Of a stretch of 64,000 bases of DNA, positions 25,846 to 35,662 are shown in pieces. The notes under the pieces were generated by a model. That model was given only the letters and a program-made list of their open reading frames with translations. It had not been told where the DNA came from and did no database searches. The position numbers were made by a program, and so were the translations under genes. How positions within the stretch are numbered: position 1 is the stretch's first letter; the number at the start of each line of letters is the position of its first letter. The stretch comes from Duncaniella dubosii (GTDB lineage: Bacteria; Bacteroidota; Bacteroidia; Bacteroidales; Muribaculaceae), in assembly GCF_004803915.1 (NCBI RefSeq), contig NZ_CP039396.1:1488001-1552000 (forward strand), read 5' to 3'.

Positions 25846-27594
25846 TTAGAATTTTAATGATGCTCCGATCATGCCGTTGATGCCCTGTGAGGTGCGCATG
25901 CCGATATAGCGGTAGCGGCGGTTCAGCAGGTTGCCTCCGCGGGCGAACACAGAGAACCGTTCGGTAAAGGTGTAGGTTGCGCCCAGCGAGAGGTCGGAGA
26001 CGCAGCCAAGAGAAGCGGCTTCAGGGAGATAAATATCGAAAAGTCCGTCCGGGTTGCTCGGTACAAATCCGTAGACGCGACGTCCTGCACGGAATTCCCA
26101 GCCGAGAGTCACGGACAAGGGTTTGAAGGGCCGCACTCCAAGTTGGGCGTTAAACACGTGGCGGGCTCTGTCGCGCCATTCATAGAGTGAATGGTCGTAG
26201 TCGTTAGGCGCAGTCTCGTATGATGCGCGGACTGAGAATACGTCACGGTAGTCATAGCCGATTGCCGCACCTGCATGCCATGCTGTCAGGGTTGTGTTTT
26301 CGAATATTCCGTAGCCCGGATAACTTTCGGAGTATACCGGCATCAGCCAGTTGCTGGCCTTGGCATAGCCTCCGAAGATTTCAAGGTAAGCTCCGAAAAA
26401 CGGCCCGACGCTCATGCGGGCATCAAGCGCATAGGGAATATGCGATGGCCTATAAGCCATGTATGGCGAGAGATAGGGAGAGACGTCATAAAGCTCGCTG
26501 ACAGGGTTGATATATGAACCGCCCTTGAGTTTAGCCTCAAAACCGAACACTTGCGAAGGTGTCCATGCGAATGCGACTTCCGGTGCGACATGGAAGGTCT
26601 TGTCGTTGCCGGTCGAAATGTTGAGTTTTGCGCCTATTGTGGCGGAGACAGTTGAAGACTGGAGTGAATAGTAGGGAGTTATAGCAAAAATGCCTGTCGT
26701 CTCGCTGTCTGATATGGCAAGATTCTGAATCGAGCTGTACGGGTATGTCGGTCTGTCGTGTAGACCTGTACAGAGAAAATCGGCATCAATGTCGAGATTC
26801 AGGGCTGAGCTTTCGCTAAAGGGAAGCGATGCGCCTAATGTAGCGCCAAAAAGGTTCTGGCGGACGGTCTTGCGGGTCACTTTTGACTCGAAATCTTGTC
26901 GGAGAGACTCGATGTCGCTCAGGTGATAGAACCCGAAATGACGGTAGCGGATAGCGGCATCAAAATCGAGACCTGAGTTTTTTGACGAGAATGCCATGTC
27001 GGCATTGACACGGCTTGTGTTCTGGCCGAAATGGTCTGATCCGAGATATGGGACGGTGTGATGACCGAATTCATAATTGAGTCCGGCTGTAAGCGCTGCA
27101 TTCTGCCTGATTTTCTGATGAAGGTCAAGACCGATAGTTGCCGAGTGGTCGTTCCATGTTGTATTGCTGTTGCCGTCGAGGTTGGTCGATGAATAAATGT
27201 CGCCGCAATACTGACTCCAGATGTTGAGATGGGATCTTTCGGAATCGATGATGCGGTAGCCTGCTGAAAAATCAGCGATGAATTTAGGCGCGCCCAGTCC
27301 AAGGCTCACATAGCCTCTGTAGGGAGAGATGCTTAACTTATCGCCAAAGGCCAGAGGGGCAAGAGTTGGAGAGGAGTCAGACAGGCGGGATGTTACGACG
27401 CGGTCACTGAATGGAAGCTGCGAATTCGAAAGAGCGGGCAGCTGAAGGCTGGGGAGGATGTTGATGCGTGAGGCATCGCGTTTTATCGGGTCGATTTTCT
27501 GGTCGACATTGATTTCTTTATGCAGACCCTGAGCAGATGCACCGGCTGAGATTATGGTCAGCCCGAGGGCGAGACATGCAAATTTTTTATTCAT
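25846..27594 (-). CDS. Outer-membrane beta-barrel protein, TonB-receptor-like
   Basis: A 582-residue protein with a signal peptide (cleavage after AGASA, about residue 21). The rest is dense in alternating amphipathic strands with aromatic girdles, and it ends GINGMIGASLKF, a barrel-type C-terminus. The last strands (FTERFSVFARGGNLLNRRYR) resemble TonB-dependent receptors, but there is no plug domain, so it may be a plugless barrel. It follows the large TPR protein by 51 bases and precedes GH28 by 9. TPR-plus-barrel pairs are common in Bacteroidales; the function is unknown to me. Confidence 0.8.
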   Translation of the reverse strand: MNKKFACLALGLTIISAGASAQGLHKEINVDQKIDPIKRDASRINILPSLQLPALSNSQLPFSDRVVTSRLSDSSPTLAPLAFGDKLSISPYRGYVSLGLGAPKFIADFSAGYRIIDSERSHLNIWSQYCGDIYSSTNLDGNSNTTWNDHSATIGLDLHQKIRQNAALTAGLNYEFGHHTVPYLGSDHFGQNTSRVNADMAFSSKNSGLDFDAAIRYRHFGFYHLSDIESLRQDFESKVTRKTVRQNLFGATLGASLPFSESSALNLDIDADFLCTGLHDRPTYPYSSIQNLAISDSETTGIFAITPYYSLQSSTVSATIGAKLNISTGNDKTFHVAPEVAFAWTPSQVFGFEAKLKGGSYINPVSELYDVSPYLSPYMAYRPSHIPYALDARMSVGPFFGAYLEIFGGYAKASNWLMPVYSESYPGYGIFENTTLTAWHAGAAIGYDYRDVFSVRASYETAPNDYDHSLYEWRDRARHVFNAQLGVRPFKPLSVTLGWEFRAGRRVYGFVPSNPDGLFDIYLPEAASLGCVSDLSLGATYTFTERFSVFARGGNLLNRRYRYIGMRTSQGINGMIGASLKF

Positions 27595-27645
27595 GATGGT
27601 TGATGATGCGTAGGGTAGGGGTGAACTAATGCTTGGGATTTAATA

Positions 27646-30636
27646 TCAGAGGCGTGTATCGATCATCTGGAAGATGTCGGCCTCGGTGCCGGGATAGTTT
27701 GATTTGAGAGATTTAAGATATTCGTCTGCTTCGAATTTTTTGCCTTCTTTACGGAGGATGTCACTGTAGAGTATGAATCCTCTGGCAAGCCAGTATTGGT
27801 GTGGTGTGTCCGATGAAATCAATTTGTCGGCAACTTCCTCTGCTTCTTTCAGCATTCCGCGTTCAAACATGGAGTTCCCGAGATAATATGCGCTTTTTGC
27901 TCCAAAGATGTCAGAAGGATTGGCGGCAAGCTCTTTCCAGTCTTTGTAGGCTATGTCGTAGTTGCCGAGATTATTGTTGGCCATTCCTCGCATAAATCTT
28001 ATCTCGTTTGTATTGGTAGAGGTGTTGGCAGCTGTGGTAGCAAGAATCTTGTCGGCGGTTGCGACCACATCGTCATCCTTACCGAGATCGGCTGCGGTCC
28101 GAAGGAGTCCAAGGCGCGCTTCGCGGAGCATATTGGCCCCTGATGCGCGTTTTTCAAGTTCCTCGTATGTGGAATATGCAATCTCTGTCTTGCCGAGCGA
28201 ACTTTCGGCTGCGGCTTTTATGAGCATTGCATCTTCGGCTACACTTGCGTCAGGATGTTTCTGTAACACCTGAACGGCATAGCCCTGAGCCTCTGCGGGA
28301 TTTCCTGAATTCCATGCGGCGTCTGCCAGATAGTAGAGGGCGTGTGCACGGTCCGCCCCGGCCGGGTAGTCGTTGATATAGGAATTGAGTTTGGAGGTAG
28401 ACCCTGAGTTCACATAGTCGTTTTCAGCAGCCTGAAAAGCGAGTTTTTCAAGTTCCGAAGTCTCATAGCGCGGAGCGTTGGGCACGGAATTGATGAATGC
28501 AACGAACGATGATATGTCGCCGTCGGCTGCATACACCTGCTTGAGGTCGTCGGCGGCTATGCGCGCTTCCTCGCTCGTGGGAAATGATGTGATGACTTTC
28601 TTATATGTGTCAATGCCTTTTCCGCGTTCGCCGCGGTTGATATATGTTATGGCAAGCTGAAGGTATCCGTTTCGTCCCGGAGCTGTATTGGAATATTGTT
28701 CTACGAGTTTCCTGTAGGTCGCAATGGCTTTGTCTGTCGCGCCGATGGCCGACTGGCTTTCGGCTTTTTCAAGCAGGGCGGATGGGATGAGTCCCGATGA
28801 CGGGAAACGGCTTATAAGCATGTCGATGTCTCCGATTTTACCTGAGTAGTCTTTGCGCAGACCTTTCATAATGGCCAGCTGGTAGAGCGCGTAATCTCCG
28901 GCCGACGGGTTCAGCTCATAGGATTTCGCATAGTTTTCAGCGGCTGTGTTGAAGTCAGAAAGATAATAGTTGCAATCGGCCATGCGGTTATAGCTGTCGG
29001 AAAGAAGATTGGCGGGCAGCCCGGTGTTGTCGGCTTTCAGGAGGGAGATGGCGTCGCGGAAGTTTGTGAGCGCGTCGGAATAACGCTCCTGATCGAAGCG
29101 GGTGTAACCAAGGTCATAGTATGCAAGCGCGCGGTTGCCGAAATCTGATTTCGGTGTCGAAGCGATGAAGTTTTTGTAGCAGGCTGCTGCTTCGTCGTAG
29201 CTGCCTCTTGAGTAGTAGCAGTCTCCGAGCCACAGGTCGCATTGCCGGGACAGTGACGGGTCTCCTGATGTCATGTTTTTGGCTTGCGTCAGATGATTGA
29301 TTGCCTGTGTGATTTTTCCTGACGTGTATTCTCGTGAGCCGAGAACGAGAAGAACGCGCTGTTTAGTCTTCTGGAGTTCCGGTGATGGATTCGGCATTCT
29401 GTCGAGGGCTTCGAGGGCGTTTTCATAATCGTTGTCGCTCATGTAGCCGTTGACGATGTAGCGCTGGACATCTGCGCTATAGCGGGAATCGGGATATTCT
29501 TTCAGGAAGTTTTCAAGAAGAGCGACTGAGTTTCCGAAGGGCGTGCGACCGCCGTCCATACGTGCCACCGCGTAGTTATAGAATGCGGTTTCGCGGACTT
29601 CACGGTTGAAATCCATCCTGTAGGCATTTTCAAATGCCATGAGGGCGGAGTTGTTGTCGCCGCGTTTGAGATATGCCTGGCCGAGAAACAGGTATGCGCT
29701 CTGTCCCATTGCGGAAGTTGAATTTGCGGATTGCTGCAGTAGCTTGATAGCGGCGTCGTAATCTCCGCGACGGAATTCGTCCATGCCGAGAATGTAGAAC
29801 GCCGAAGGCTCCGGTGCGCTTGCCTCGGCGCAATATTTCCACAGATAAGGGAGCGACTCTTCCTCGTTGCCGAGATTATAGAGCGATTCTCCGGCTATGC
29901 GGTTGCATTCGGGAGTGAATTGTGGAACTGTCCCGTCGGCGATCAGTTTTCGCGAGAGTTCGAGCGCACGGGTGTAGTCCTGCTGAATGAATGAAATCTG
30001 GGCTTCATAATAGGGCGCGGCGTTGCCCGGTTCGCGAGATGTGTCGACATCTCGGAAATATTGCATAGCCAACGGATAATCTTTTTCCGCGTAAGCAAGG
30101 TAGCCGAGATAGAAGCGGGCGGCGTTGCCGTATTTAGGACTGCTCTGTAGGCTACGGAACATGCTTGCCGCTGATGTATTTTCGCTAAGAAGCATGTAGG
30201 AATATGCCGAACGGTAAGTCGTCTCGTCGCAACGGTCCGGGTTGAGCGCTATCGGATTGACCATCGAGTATTCCTGTATGGCCTGTCCGTAGTTACCACG
30301 GGTAAAATAATAGTCACCTATCGACATCATGACATCGGCTCGACGCGGCGACACAGGATATTGCTCAAGAAATTGTCTGAAGAGGTCAATCGCTCTGTCT
30401 TCTCCCATGCCCTGTGATGCGAGGCCGAGGTAGTAGAGGGCCTCTTCTGACTGGGAAGAACTGGGATTAAGTTGTGAGATATGTGTCAGTTGGTCGATGC
30501 AACCGCTGAAGTTGCGGTCATCAAACATATGGATGCCTCTTTCGAGATACCCACGGGCGTCAGGCTTGTTGTACTGGGCGTGAGAAGCTCCGGCTGCCAT
30601 GCAGCACAATGCAGTGAATATGAATTGTCGTTTCAT
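27646..30636 (-). CDS. Large tetratricopeptide-repeat protein (exported)
   Basis: A 996-residue protein with a signal peptide (MKRQFIFTALCCMAAGASHA, exactly 20 residues) and then TPR repeats along nearly its whole length (for example ALYYLGLASQGMGEDRAIDL, AYLFLGQAYLKRGDNNSALM). The frame is open upstream to 30750, but the ATG at 30636 gives a clean signal peptide and a normal 33-base leader from its promoter. It is predicted to be periplasmic and to scaffold a complex, perhaps with the barrel protein encoded next. No enzymatic domain is visible. Confidence 0.88.
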   Translation of the reverse strand: MKRQFIFTALCCMAAGASHAQYNKPDARGYLERGIHMFDDRNFSGCIDQLTHISQLNPSSSQSEEALYYLGLASQGMGEDRAIDLFRQFLEQYPVSPRRADVMMSIGDYYFTRGNYGQAIQEYSMVNPIALNPDRCDETTYRSAYSYMLLSENTSAASMFRSLQSSPKYGNAARFYLGYLAYAEKDYPLAMQYFRDVDTSREPGNAAPYYEAQISFIQQDYTRALELSRKLIADGTVPQFTPECNRIAGESLYNLGNEEESLPYLWKYCAEASAPEPSAFYILGMDEFRRGDYDAAIKLLQQSANSTSAMGQSAYLFLGQAYLKRGDNNSALMAFENAYRMDFNREVRETAFYNYAVARMDGGRTPFGNSVALLENFLKEYPDSRYSADVQRYIVNGYMSDNDYENALEALDRMPNPSPELQKTKQRVLLVLGSREYTSGKITQAINHLTQAKNMTSGDPSLSRQCDLWLGDCYYSRGSYDEAAACYKNFIASTPKSDFGNRALAYYDLGYTRFDQERYSDALTNFRDAISLLKADNTGLPANLLSDSYNRMADCNYYLSDFNTAAENYAKSYELNPSAGDYALYQLAIMKGLRKDYSGKIGDIDMLISRFPSSGLIPSALLEKAESQSAIGATDKAIATYRKLVEQYSNTAPGRNGYLQLAITYINRGERGKGIDTYKKVITSFPTSEEARIAADDLKQVYAADGDISSFVAFINSVPNAPRYETSELEKLAFQAAENDYVNSGSTSKLNSYINDYPAGADRAHALYYLADAAWNSGNPAEAQGYAVQVLQKHPDASVAEDAMLIKAAAESSLGKTEIAYSTYEELEKRASGANMLREARLGLLRTAADLGKDDDVVATADKILATTAANTSTNTNEIRFMRGMANNNLGNYDIAYKDWKELAANPSDIFGAKSAYYLGNSMFERGMLKEAEEVADKLISSDTPHQYWLARGFILYSDILRKEGKKFEADEYLKSLKSNYPGTEADIFQMIDTRL

Positions 30637-30674
30637 AAAAAATGTTGAAATCTCCCTGTGGTGATACATGCCCG

Positions 30675-30682
30675 CAAAATTA
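30675..30682 (-). promoter_or_regulatory. -7 promoter box (TAATTTTG) for the TPR-barrel-GH28 operon
   Basis: Minus-strand TAATTTTG; predicted start near 30669, leader about 33 bases. Confidence 0.62.
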
Positions 30683-30778
30683 CGACCTTTTAATTGAAAA
30701 ATGCCTTTCAGGGAGGCTGAAAACTTTGTTTTAAGAATATTTAATAGCAAGATGTCGGACAGATGGATGATAAAAAAC

Positions 30779-30786
30779 TAATTTTG
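30779..30786 (+). promoter_or_regulatory. -7 promoter box (TAATTTTG) for the esterase gene
   Basis: TAATTTTG; the predicted start near 30792 lies beyond the ATG at 30788, which rules that ATG out and supports the ATG at 30839. Confidence 0.62.
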
Positions 30787-30838
30787 TATGAATTTGTATA
30801 TATTAAATCCGCATTATCACTTAAACATTAGAAATGCC

Positions 30839-32140
30839 ATGATGAAAAACAGAACTGCCACCTTAATTATATTAACAATACTGGTGGGCCTCGTTTCGCG
30901 GGCTGAAAATTATCCGTCGCGCAGCGATTTCCTTTGGGTCACAAATCCGGATCATCCCGACTGGCTGTATGAAGTTGGAGACAGCGCCGTGATTTCGATA
31001 GAACTTTACCGATATGGTATCCCTGTAAAAGATATGGATGTGAAATACGCATTGGGCGACGACATGTTGCCGGATGATACCGCAGGTGTGATCAGGCTGA
31101 AGGATGGAAAGGCTGAAATAAACATCGGGACTATGTCGAAGCCCGGGTTCAGGGATCTCCGTCTCGTTGCTACGGTCGACGGACATAAGTCTCTCCATCA
31201 TGTAAAGGTTGGCTTTTCGCCTGAAAAACTTGTGCCGTTTGTCAAGGATCCGGCTGATTTTAAAGCTTTTTGGAAAAAAGCGTTGGAAGAAGACAGGAAA
31301 TTTCCACTTACTTATAGTATAGAACCTGTCGAAAAATATACAACAGATAAGATGACATGTCAGCTTGTGAGATTACAGATCACTCCTGATGGCAAGTCGA
31401 TGTATGGTTATTTGTTTATTCCGAAGGGCGGTGGCAAATATCCCGCAGTCCTGACGCCTCCGGGGGCAGGAGTGAAGACCATAAAAGATCCAATGATTCA
31501 CCGCTATTACGGCGAAGGAGGAATGATACGTCTTGAAACCGAAATCCACGGTCTTCATCCAGAATTGACGGAGGCGGAATTTGCGGCTGAACGTAAGGTC
31601 AGAGGCGACTACCTTAAATTCGGGCTTGAAAATCCGGATGAATATTATATGAAAGATGTCTATCTCGGTTGCCGTCGGTTTCTTGACTTTCTGACATCTC
31701 TTCCTGAATGGGATGGAAAAAATCTTTTCACGCAAGGCGGGTCGCAAGGCGGGGCTCTGGCTATAACTACAGCTATGCTTGACGAGAGAGTCAACGGCTG
31801 TGTGGCAAATCACCCTGCCCTGAGCGATATGACCGGGTATCTTGGAGACAAGGCCGGCGGATATCCCCATCATTTCCGTAAAAATCCGGAGGATGCTACT
31901 CCTGACAAGGTACGTACTCTGGAGTATTATGATGTGGTTAATTTTGCGCGTCATCTAAAATGTCCTGTCAGGATGACTTGGGGTTACAATGATAATACTT
32001 GTCCTCCAACAACGAGCTATGAAGTATATAATGTCATAACTTCTCCTAAGGAGGCGTTGCTTACGCCTATCAACGAGCACTGGACCACAGTCCCGACCGA
32101 GCGCGGACATTATGAATGGATAAAGTCTCATTGTAAATAA
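30839..32140 (+). CDS. Acetylxylan-esterase-like alpha/beta hydrolase (CE7/AXE1)
   Basis: A 433-residue exported protein (signal peptide MMKNRTATLIILTILVGLVS). The N-terminal ~130 residues are a beta-rich domain. The C-terminal alpha/beta-hydrolase domain resembles AXE1/cephalosporin-C deacetylase: nucleophile in GGSQGGALA, aspartate in WGYNDNTCPP and histidine in ERGHYEW. Such enzymes remove acetyl groups from xylan or other sugars. The start at 30839 is chosen over 30788 because of the promoter position and the signal peptide. It is a single gene on the plus strand, divergent from the TPR operon, and ends at a strong hairpin. Confidence 0.88.
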   Translation: MMKNRTATLIILTILVGLVSRAENYPSRSDFLWVTNPDHPDWLYEVGDSAVISIELYRYGIPVKDMDVKYALGDDMLPDDTAGVIRLKDGKAEINIGTMSKPGFRDLRLVATVDGHKSLHHVKVGFSPEKLVPFVKDPADFKAFWKKALEEDRKFPLTYSIEPVEKYTTDKMTCQLVRLQITPDGKSMYGYLFIPKGGGKYPAVLTPPGAGVKTIKDPMIHRYYGEGGMIRLETEIHGLHPELTEAEFAAERKVRGDYLKFGLENPDEYYMKDVYLGCRRFLDFLTSLPEWDGKNLFTQGGSQGGALAITTAMLDERVNGCVANHPALSDMTGYLGDKAGGYPHHFRKNPEDATPDKVRTLEYYDVVNFARHLKCPVRMTWGYNDNTCPPTTSYEVYNVITSPKEALLTPINEHWTTVPTERGHYEWIKSHCK

Positions 32141-32143
32141 TCT

Positions 32144-32187
32144 ATTTGTCCCGCCTGAGACTTTTTTCTGTCAAAGGCGGGACAAAT
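32144..32187 (+). terminator. Terminator hairpin after the esterase gene
   Basis: Arms 32144-32156 and 32175-32187 (ATTTGTCCCGCCT and its complement) form a 13-bp stem with an 18-base loop. The T-run after it is weak. Confidence 0.7.
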
Positions 32188-32299
32188 TTATGAATTTGCT
32201 GCGGTAGAGCTTATCTATTTATAGTCAGACATTTGTACTTAAATCGGAGATGTTTGTGGAATAAAAATGAAAAATTTATTGCAAAAAAATGCGAAAATA

Positions 32300-32331
32300 T
32301 TTGGTGGTTTAAAAAATACTCCCTAATTTTG
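32300..32331 (+). promoter_or_regulatory. Promoter of the tRNA-tuf operon (TTTG, 20 bases, TAATTTTG)
   Basis: TTTG at 32300-32303 and TAATTTTG at 32324-32331, with the ideal Bacteroidota spacing. The start is predicted near 32337, about 50 bases before the first tRNA. Confidence 0.8.
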
Positions 32332-32385
32332 CATCGCTTTTGAGAGCTAACGCATCTTCAAAAAGCAAGAGAACAATAACTTGTT

Positions 32386-32459
32386 GCCTCTTTAGCTCAG
32401 TTGGCCAGAGCACGTGATTTGTAATCTCGGGGTCGTTGGTTCGAATCCGACAAGAGGCT
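32386..32459 (+). tRNA. tRNA-Thr (TGT)
   Basis: A 74-base cloverleaf: acceptor GCCTCTT pairs with AAGAGGC, the anticodon loop is TTTGTAA (TGT), and the T-arm has GGTTCGAATCC. No CCA is encoded. It is the first gene of the tRNA-tuf transcript. Confidence 0.95.
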
Positions 32460-32497
32460 CAACGAAACTAACAAGAAGCCATTGGCTTGTTGTGACA

Positions 32498-32580
32498 GGG
32501 CGAATGCCAGAGTGGCCAAATGGGGCAGACTGTAAATCTGCTGGTTTATACCTTCGGTGGTTCGAATCCATCTTCGCCCA
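32498..32580 (+). tRNA. tRNA-Tyr (GTA)
   Basis: An 83-base class II tRNA: acceptor GGGCGAA pairs with TTCGCCC, the anticodon loop is CTGTAAA (GTA), and it has a long variable arm. Confidence 0.95.
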
Positions 32581-32590
32581 CATTAATTAT

Positions 32591-32663
32591 GCGGAAGTAG
32601 CTCAGTTGATAGAGCATCAGCCTTCCAAGCTGAGGGTCGCGAGTTTGAGCCTCGTCTTCCGCT
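32591..32663 (+). tRNA. tRNA-Gly (TCC)
   Basis: A 73-base tRNA: acceptor GCGGAAG pairs with CTTCCGC, anticodon loop CTTCCAA (TCC). The T-loop reads GAGTTTGAGCCTC, with TTTGAGC in place of the usual TTCGANT. Confidence 0.92.
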
Positions 32664-32675
32664 CTACGACATAAC

Positions 32676-32747
<72 letters not shown>

Positions 32748-32847
32748 CTTCGAATACCAGAAGTGACAGCCCCGGTAGTGCTTTTACGCTATCGTGGCGT
32801 CTTGTTAGAAAAGTCAATCATTAATCAAAAAAAATAATAGCAAAGTT

Positions 32848-34032
32848 ATGGCTAAAGAGAAATTCGAAAGAACCAAACCGCATGTTAACATCGGTACAAT
32901 TGGTCACGTCGACCACGGTAAGACCACTCTTACTGCCGCTATCACTACAGTGTTGGCTAAGAAGGGCCTCTCTGAAGTTAAGTCATTCGATCAGATTGAC
33001 AACGCTCCTGAGGAAAAAGAACGTGGTATCACTATCAATACTGCACACGTAGAATATGAGACTGCTAACCGTCACTATGCACACGTAGACTGCCCCGGAC
33101 ACGCTGACTACGTTAAGAACATGGTTACCGGTGCTGCTCAGATGGACGGCGCTATCATCGTAGTTGCTGCAACTGACGGTCCTATGCCTCAGACTCGTGA
33201 GCACATCCTTCTCGCTCGCCAGGTGAACGTTCCTCGTCTTGTTGTGTTCCTTAACAAGTGTGACATGGTAGACGATGAAGAAATGTTCGATCTCGTTGAG
33301 ATGGAAATGCGTGATCTTCTTTCGACTTACGAATATGACGGTGACGAAACTCCTATCATCCGCGGTTCTGCTCTTGGTGCTCTTAACGGTGAGCCCCAGT
33401 GGGAAGAAAAGGTTATGGAGCTCATGGAAGCTGTCGACAACTGGATTCCCCTGCCTCCCCGCGATATCGACAAGCCCTTCCTTATGCCTGTTGAGGACGT
33501 GTTCTCAATCACCGGTCGTGGTACAGTTGCTACCGGTCGTATCGAAACTGGTATCGTGAAGGTTGGTGACGAAGTTCAGATCATGGGTCTTGGCGCAGAC
33601 ATGAAGTCGGTTGTAACCGGTGTCGAAATGTTCCGCAAGCTCCTCGATCAGGGCGAAGCTGGTGACAACGTAGGTCTTCTCCTCCGTGGTATCGACAAGA
33701 AGGATATCAAGCGTGGTATGGTTATCTGCCACCCCGGAGTTGTTAAGCCCCACAGCAAGTTCAAGGCTTCTGTCTATATCCTGAAGAAAGAAGAAGGTGG
33801 TCGTCACACTCCGTTCCACAACCACTATCGTCCCCAGTTCTACATCCGTACTCTTGACGTGACTGGCGAAATCACTCTTCCCGAAGGTGTAGAAATGGTA
33901 ATGCCCGGTGACCACGTAGAAATCAATGTTGAGCTCATCAACCCGGTTGCTTGCGACGCAGGTCTTCGCTTCGCTATCCGTGAAGGCGGTCGTACAGTAG
34001 GTTCTGGTCAGATCACCGAAATTCTCGAATAA
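32848..34032 (+). CDS. tuf: Elongation factor Tu
   Basis: A 394-residue translation GTPase that brings aminoacyl-tRNA to the ribosome. The P-loop is GHVDHGKTT, the switch region is [13 protein letters not shown], followed by DCPGHADY and NKCD. Domains 2 and 3 are complete, ending [17 protein letters not shown]. Codon use is strongly biased, as expected for a very highly expressed gene. It follows four tRNA genes and precedes tRNA-Trp and secE, the standard Bacteroidota arrangement. Confidence 0.98.
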   Translation: MAKEKFERTKPHVNIGTIGHVDHGKTTLTAAITTVLAKKGLSEVKSFDQIDNAPEEKERGITINTAHVEYETANRHYAHVDCPGHADYVKNMVTGAAQMDGAIIVVAATDGPMPQTREHILLARQVNVPRLVVFLNKCDMVDDEEMFDLVEMEMRDLLSTYEYDGDETPIIRGSALGALNGEPQWEEKVMELMEAVDNWIPLPPRDIDKPFLMPVEDVFSITGRGTVATGRIETGIVKVGDEVQIMGLGADMKSVVTGVEMFRKLLDQGEAGDNVGLLLRGIDKKDIKRGMVICHPGVVKPHSKFKASVYILKKEEGGRHTPFHNHYRPQFYIRTLDVTGEITLPEGVEMVMPGDHVEINVELINPVACDAGLRFAIREGGRTVGSGQITEILE

Positions 34033-34096
34033 TACCTTTCGGTATAATTCATAAGCCATTCAAGAGCCTGATGATTCAGGCCTCTGAATAAAACCA

Positions 34097-34146
34097 AAAC
34101 CGACCCTCGTTTCAGAGGGGAGACTCGAAGAGGCGAAGGTCGGTTT
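34097..34146 (+). terminator. Hairpin between tuf and tRNA-Trp
   Basis: AAACCGACC (34097-34105) pairs with GGTCGGTTT (34138-34146), with an inner CTC-rich loop. It may be a partial terminator or a processing site, since secE and nusG downstream are usually read through. Confidence 0.55.
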
Positions 34147-34152
34147 CCTTAT

Positions 34153-34225
34153 ACGGGACTAGCTCAGTTGGTAGAGCACCGGTCTCCAAAACCGGGTGTC
34201 GGGAGTTCGAGTCTCTCGTCCCGTG
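34153..34225 (+). tRNA. tRNA-Trp (CCA)
   Basis: A 73-base tRNA: acceptor ACGGGAC pairs with GTCCCGT, anticodon loop CTCCAAA (CCA), discriminator G. It lies 15 bases before secE. Confidence 0.96.
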
Positions 34226-34240
34226 CTAAAAACACGACAA

Positions 34241-34441
34241 ATGAGTAAACTTAAACTACTTACAGATATCGAGGAGTCTTATACCGAACTTCGGTATAAG
34301 ACTACTTGGCCTACAAGAAGCCAACTGGTCAAGAGCGCAGTTATCGTGCTGATCGCTTCCATCATTATTGCCGCGATTATCTTCGCGATGGATCAGGTGG
34401 TCAATACCATAATGCACTTCATTTATAGCCTCGGTCAGTAA
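34241..34441 (+). CDS. secE: Preprotein translocase subunit SecE
   Basis: A 66-residue protein with an N-terminal amphipathic helix (ESYTELRYKTTWPTRSQL) and one C-terminal membrane helix (SAVIVLIASIIIAAIIFAMD). This is the minimal single-span SecE that clamps SecY in the translocon. The open frame extends upstream into tRNA-Trp (to 34196); the ATG at 34241 is chosen because it starts 15 bases after the tRNA and gives the family-length protein. nusG follows 21 bases downstream. Confidence 0.93.
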   Translation: MSKLKLLTDIEESYTELRYKTTWPTRSQLVKSAVIVLIASIIIAAIIFAMDQVVNTIMHFIYSLGQ

Positions 34442-34462
34442 TCTCTTAACAGAAGAAAATCA

Positions 34463-35014
34463 ATGGCGGAAGAATTGAAAAAAGCCTGGTATGTGCTGCG
34501 TGCCATTTCAGGCAAGGAAGCTAAGGTCAAAGAAGTATTGGATGGAGCCATCCGTAACACCGGCCTCGGCAATTACGTCTTTCAGGTCTTGATTCCTACT
34601 GAGAAGGTAATGTCAGTCCGCAATGGCAAGAAGGTGGTAAAGGAAAAAAACCTTTATTCCGGCTATGTCTTTGTGGAATGTATCCTTACCGGCGAGGTGC
34701 TTTATGAGCTCCGAAACACTACAAATGTGATTGATTTCCTTCGCGGACGTGGCAAGAACGCGGCACCCGAAGCATTGCGCGAAAGCGAAGTGCTTAGAAT
34801 GATGGGTACTGCCGATGAAATGATTGACACTCCTGATGATGGAAATGATTACATGGTGGGTGAGACCGTAAAGGTTACTTTCGGTCCGTTCAGTGGTTTC
34901 TCCGGAACTATTGAAGAGGTTAACCGTGAGAGGAAGAAGCTTAAGGTAATGGTCAAAATCTTCGGACGTAAGACTCCGTTGGAACTCGAGAACTCTCAGG
35001 TAGAGCGTGAATAA
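34463..35014 (+). CDS. nusG: Transcription termination/antitermination factor NusG
   Basis: A 183-residue protein with the NGN domain ([20 protein letters not shown]; later [10 protein letters not shown]) and a C-terminal KOW domain ([20 protein letters not shown]). It binds RNA polymerase and links it to Rho or the ribosome. Length and position between secE and rplK are standard. Confidence 0.96.
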   Translation: MAEELKKAWYVLRAISGKEAKVKEVLDGAIRNTGLGNYVFQVLIPTEKVMSVRNGKKVVKEKNLYSGYVFVECILTGEVLYELRNTTNVIDFLRGRGKNAAPEALRESEVLRMMGTADEMIDTPDDGNDYMVGETVKVTFGPFSGFSGTIEEVNRERKKLKVMVKIFGRKTPLELENSQVERE

Positions 35015-35207
35015 TCATCGCGCGGTGTCGAGGATTTACTTCCACGACACCACGGGAGATGTCACAGTTTCCGAGCCATAAATTGAAAAAAAACAATTTA
35101 AATGACGGCTCTCCGGCTCTTGGTTACGAATGTAGTCGGGGAGACATCATGGCGAAGAAGAGATGGCATCGTTTTAACCGAATCATTAACAAAAATTTAG
35201 ATTTATC
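35015..35207 (+). other. Leader region before rplK
   Basis: 193 bases with a hairpin near the start (GGTGTCG with CGACACC, about 35023-35053). It may hold an L1-type autoregulatory site or a promoter; no box was assigned. Confidence 0.4.
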
Positions 35208-35650
35208 ATGGCTAAAGAAATTGCTGGACAGATCAAATTGCAAATCAAAGGCGGAGCAGCCAATCCTTCGCCTCCAGTTGGTCCTGCTCTTGGTTCCAAG
35301 GGTATCAACATCATGGAGTTTTGCAAGCAATTCAATGCCCGCACTCAGGACAAAGCCGGTAAGGTACTTCCGGTAGTCATCACTTATTATACCGACAAGA
35401 GCTTTGACTTTGTTGTCAAGACTCCCCGGTGGCAATCCAGCTTCTCGAAGCTACCAAGCTTAAGAGCGGTTCTGCACAGCCCAACCGTAAGAAAGTCGGT
35501 GAAGTGACCTGGGATCAGGTTAAGGCAATTGCTGAGGACAAAATGCCCGATTTGAACTGTTTCACCGTCGCATCGGCAATGCGTATGGTTGCCGGTACAG
35601 CCAGAAGCATGGGTATCACCGTTAAAGGAACATTCCCCGAAAACATCTAA
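35208..35650 (+). CDS. rplK: 50S ribosomal protein L11 (frameshifted in this sequence)
   Basis: The L11 protein of the GTPase-associated centre. The N-terminal domain is intact ([20 protein letters not shown], then [20 protein letters not shown]). The frame breaks at the C-run 35424-35427, after FDFVVKTP. Adding one C restores [16 protein letters not shown] and the C-terminal rRNA-binding domain, ending VKGTFPENI. The rejoined protein is about 147 residues, the normal length. As L11 is near-universal, a base-calling deletion is more likely than a real lesion. It precedes rplA by 12 bases. Confidence 0.94.
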
Positions 35651-35662
35651 ACTTCAATTGAC

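Noticed and set aside
30788..30838. ATG at 30788 as the esterase start
   Set aside because: It lies within the first bases of, or before, the predicted transcript and places non-signal sequence before a clear signal peptide.
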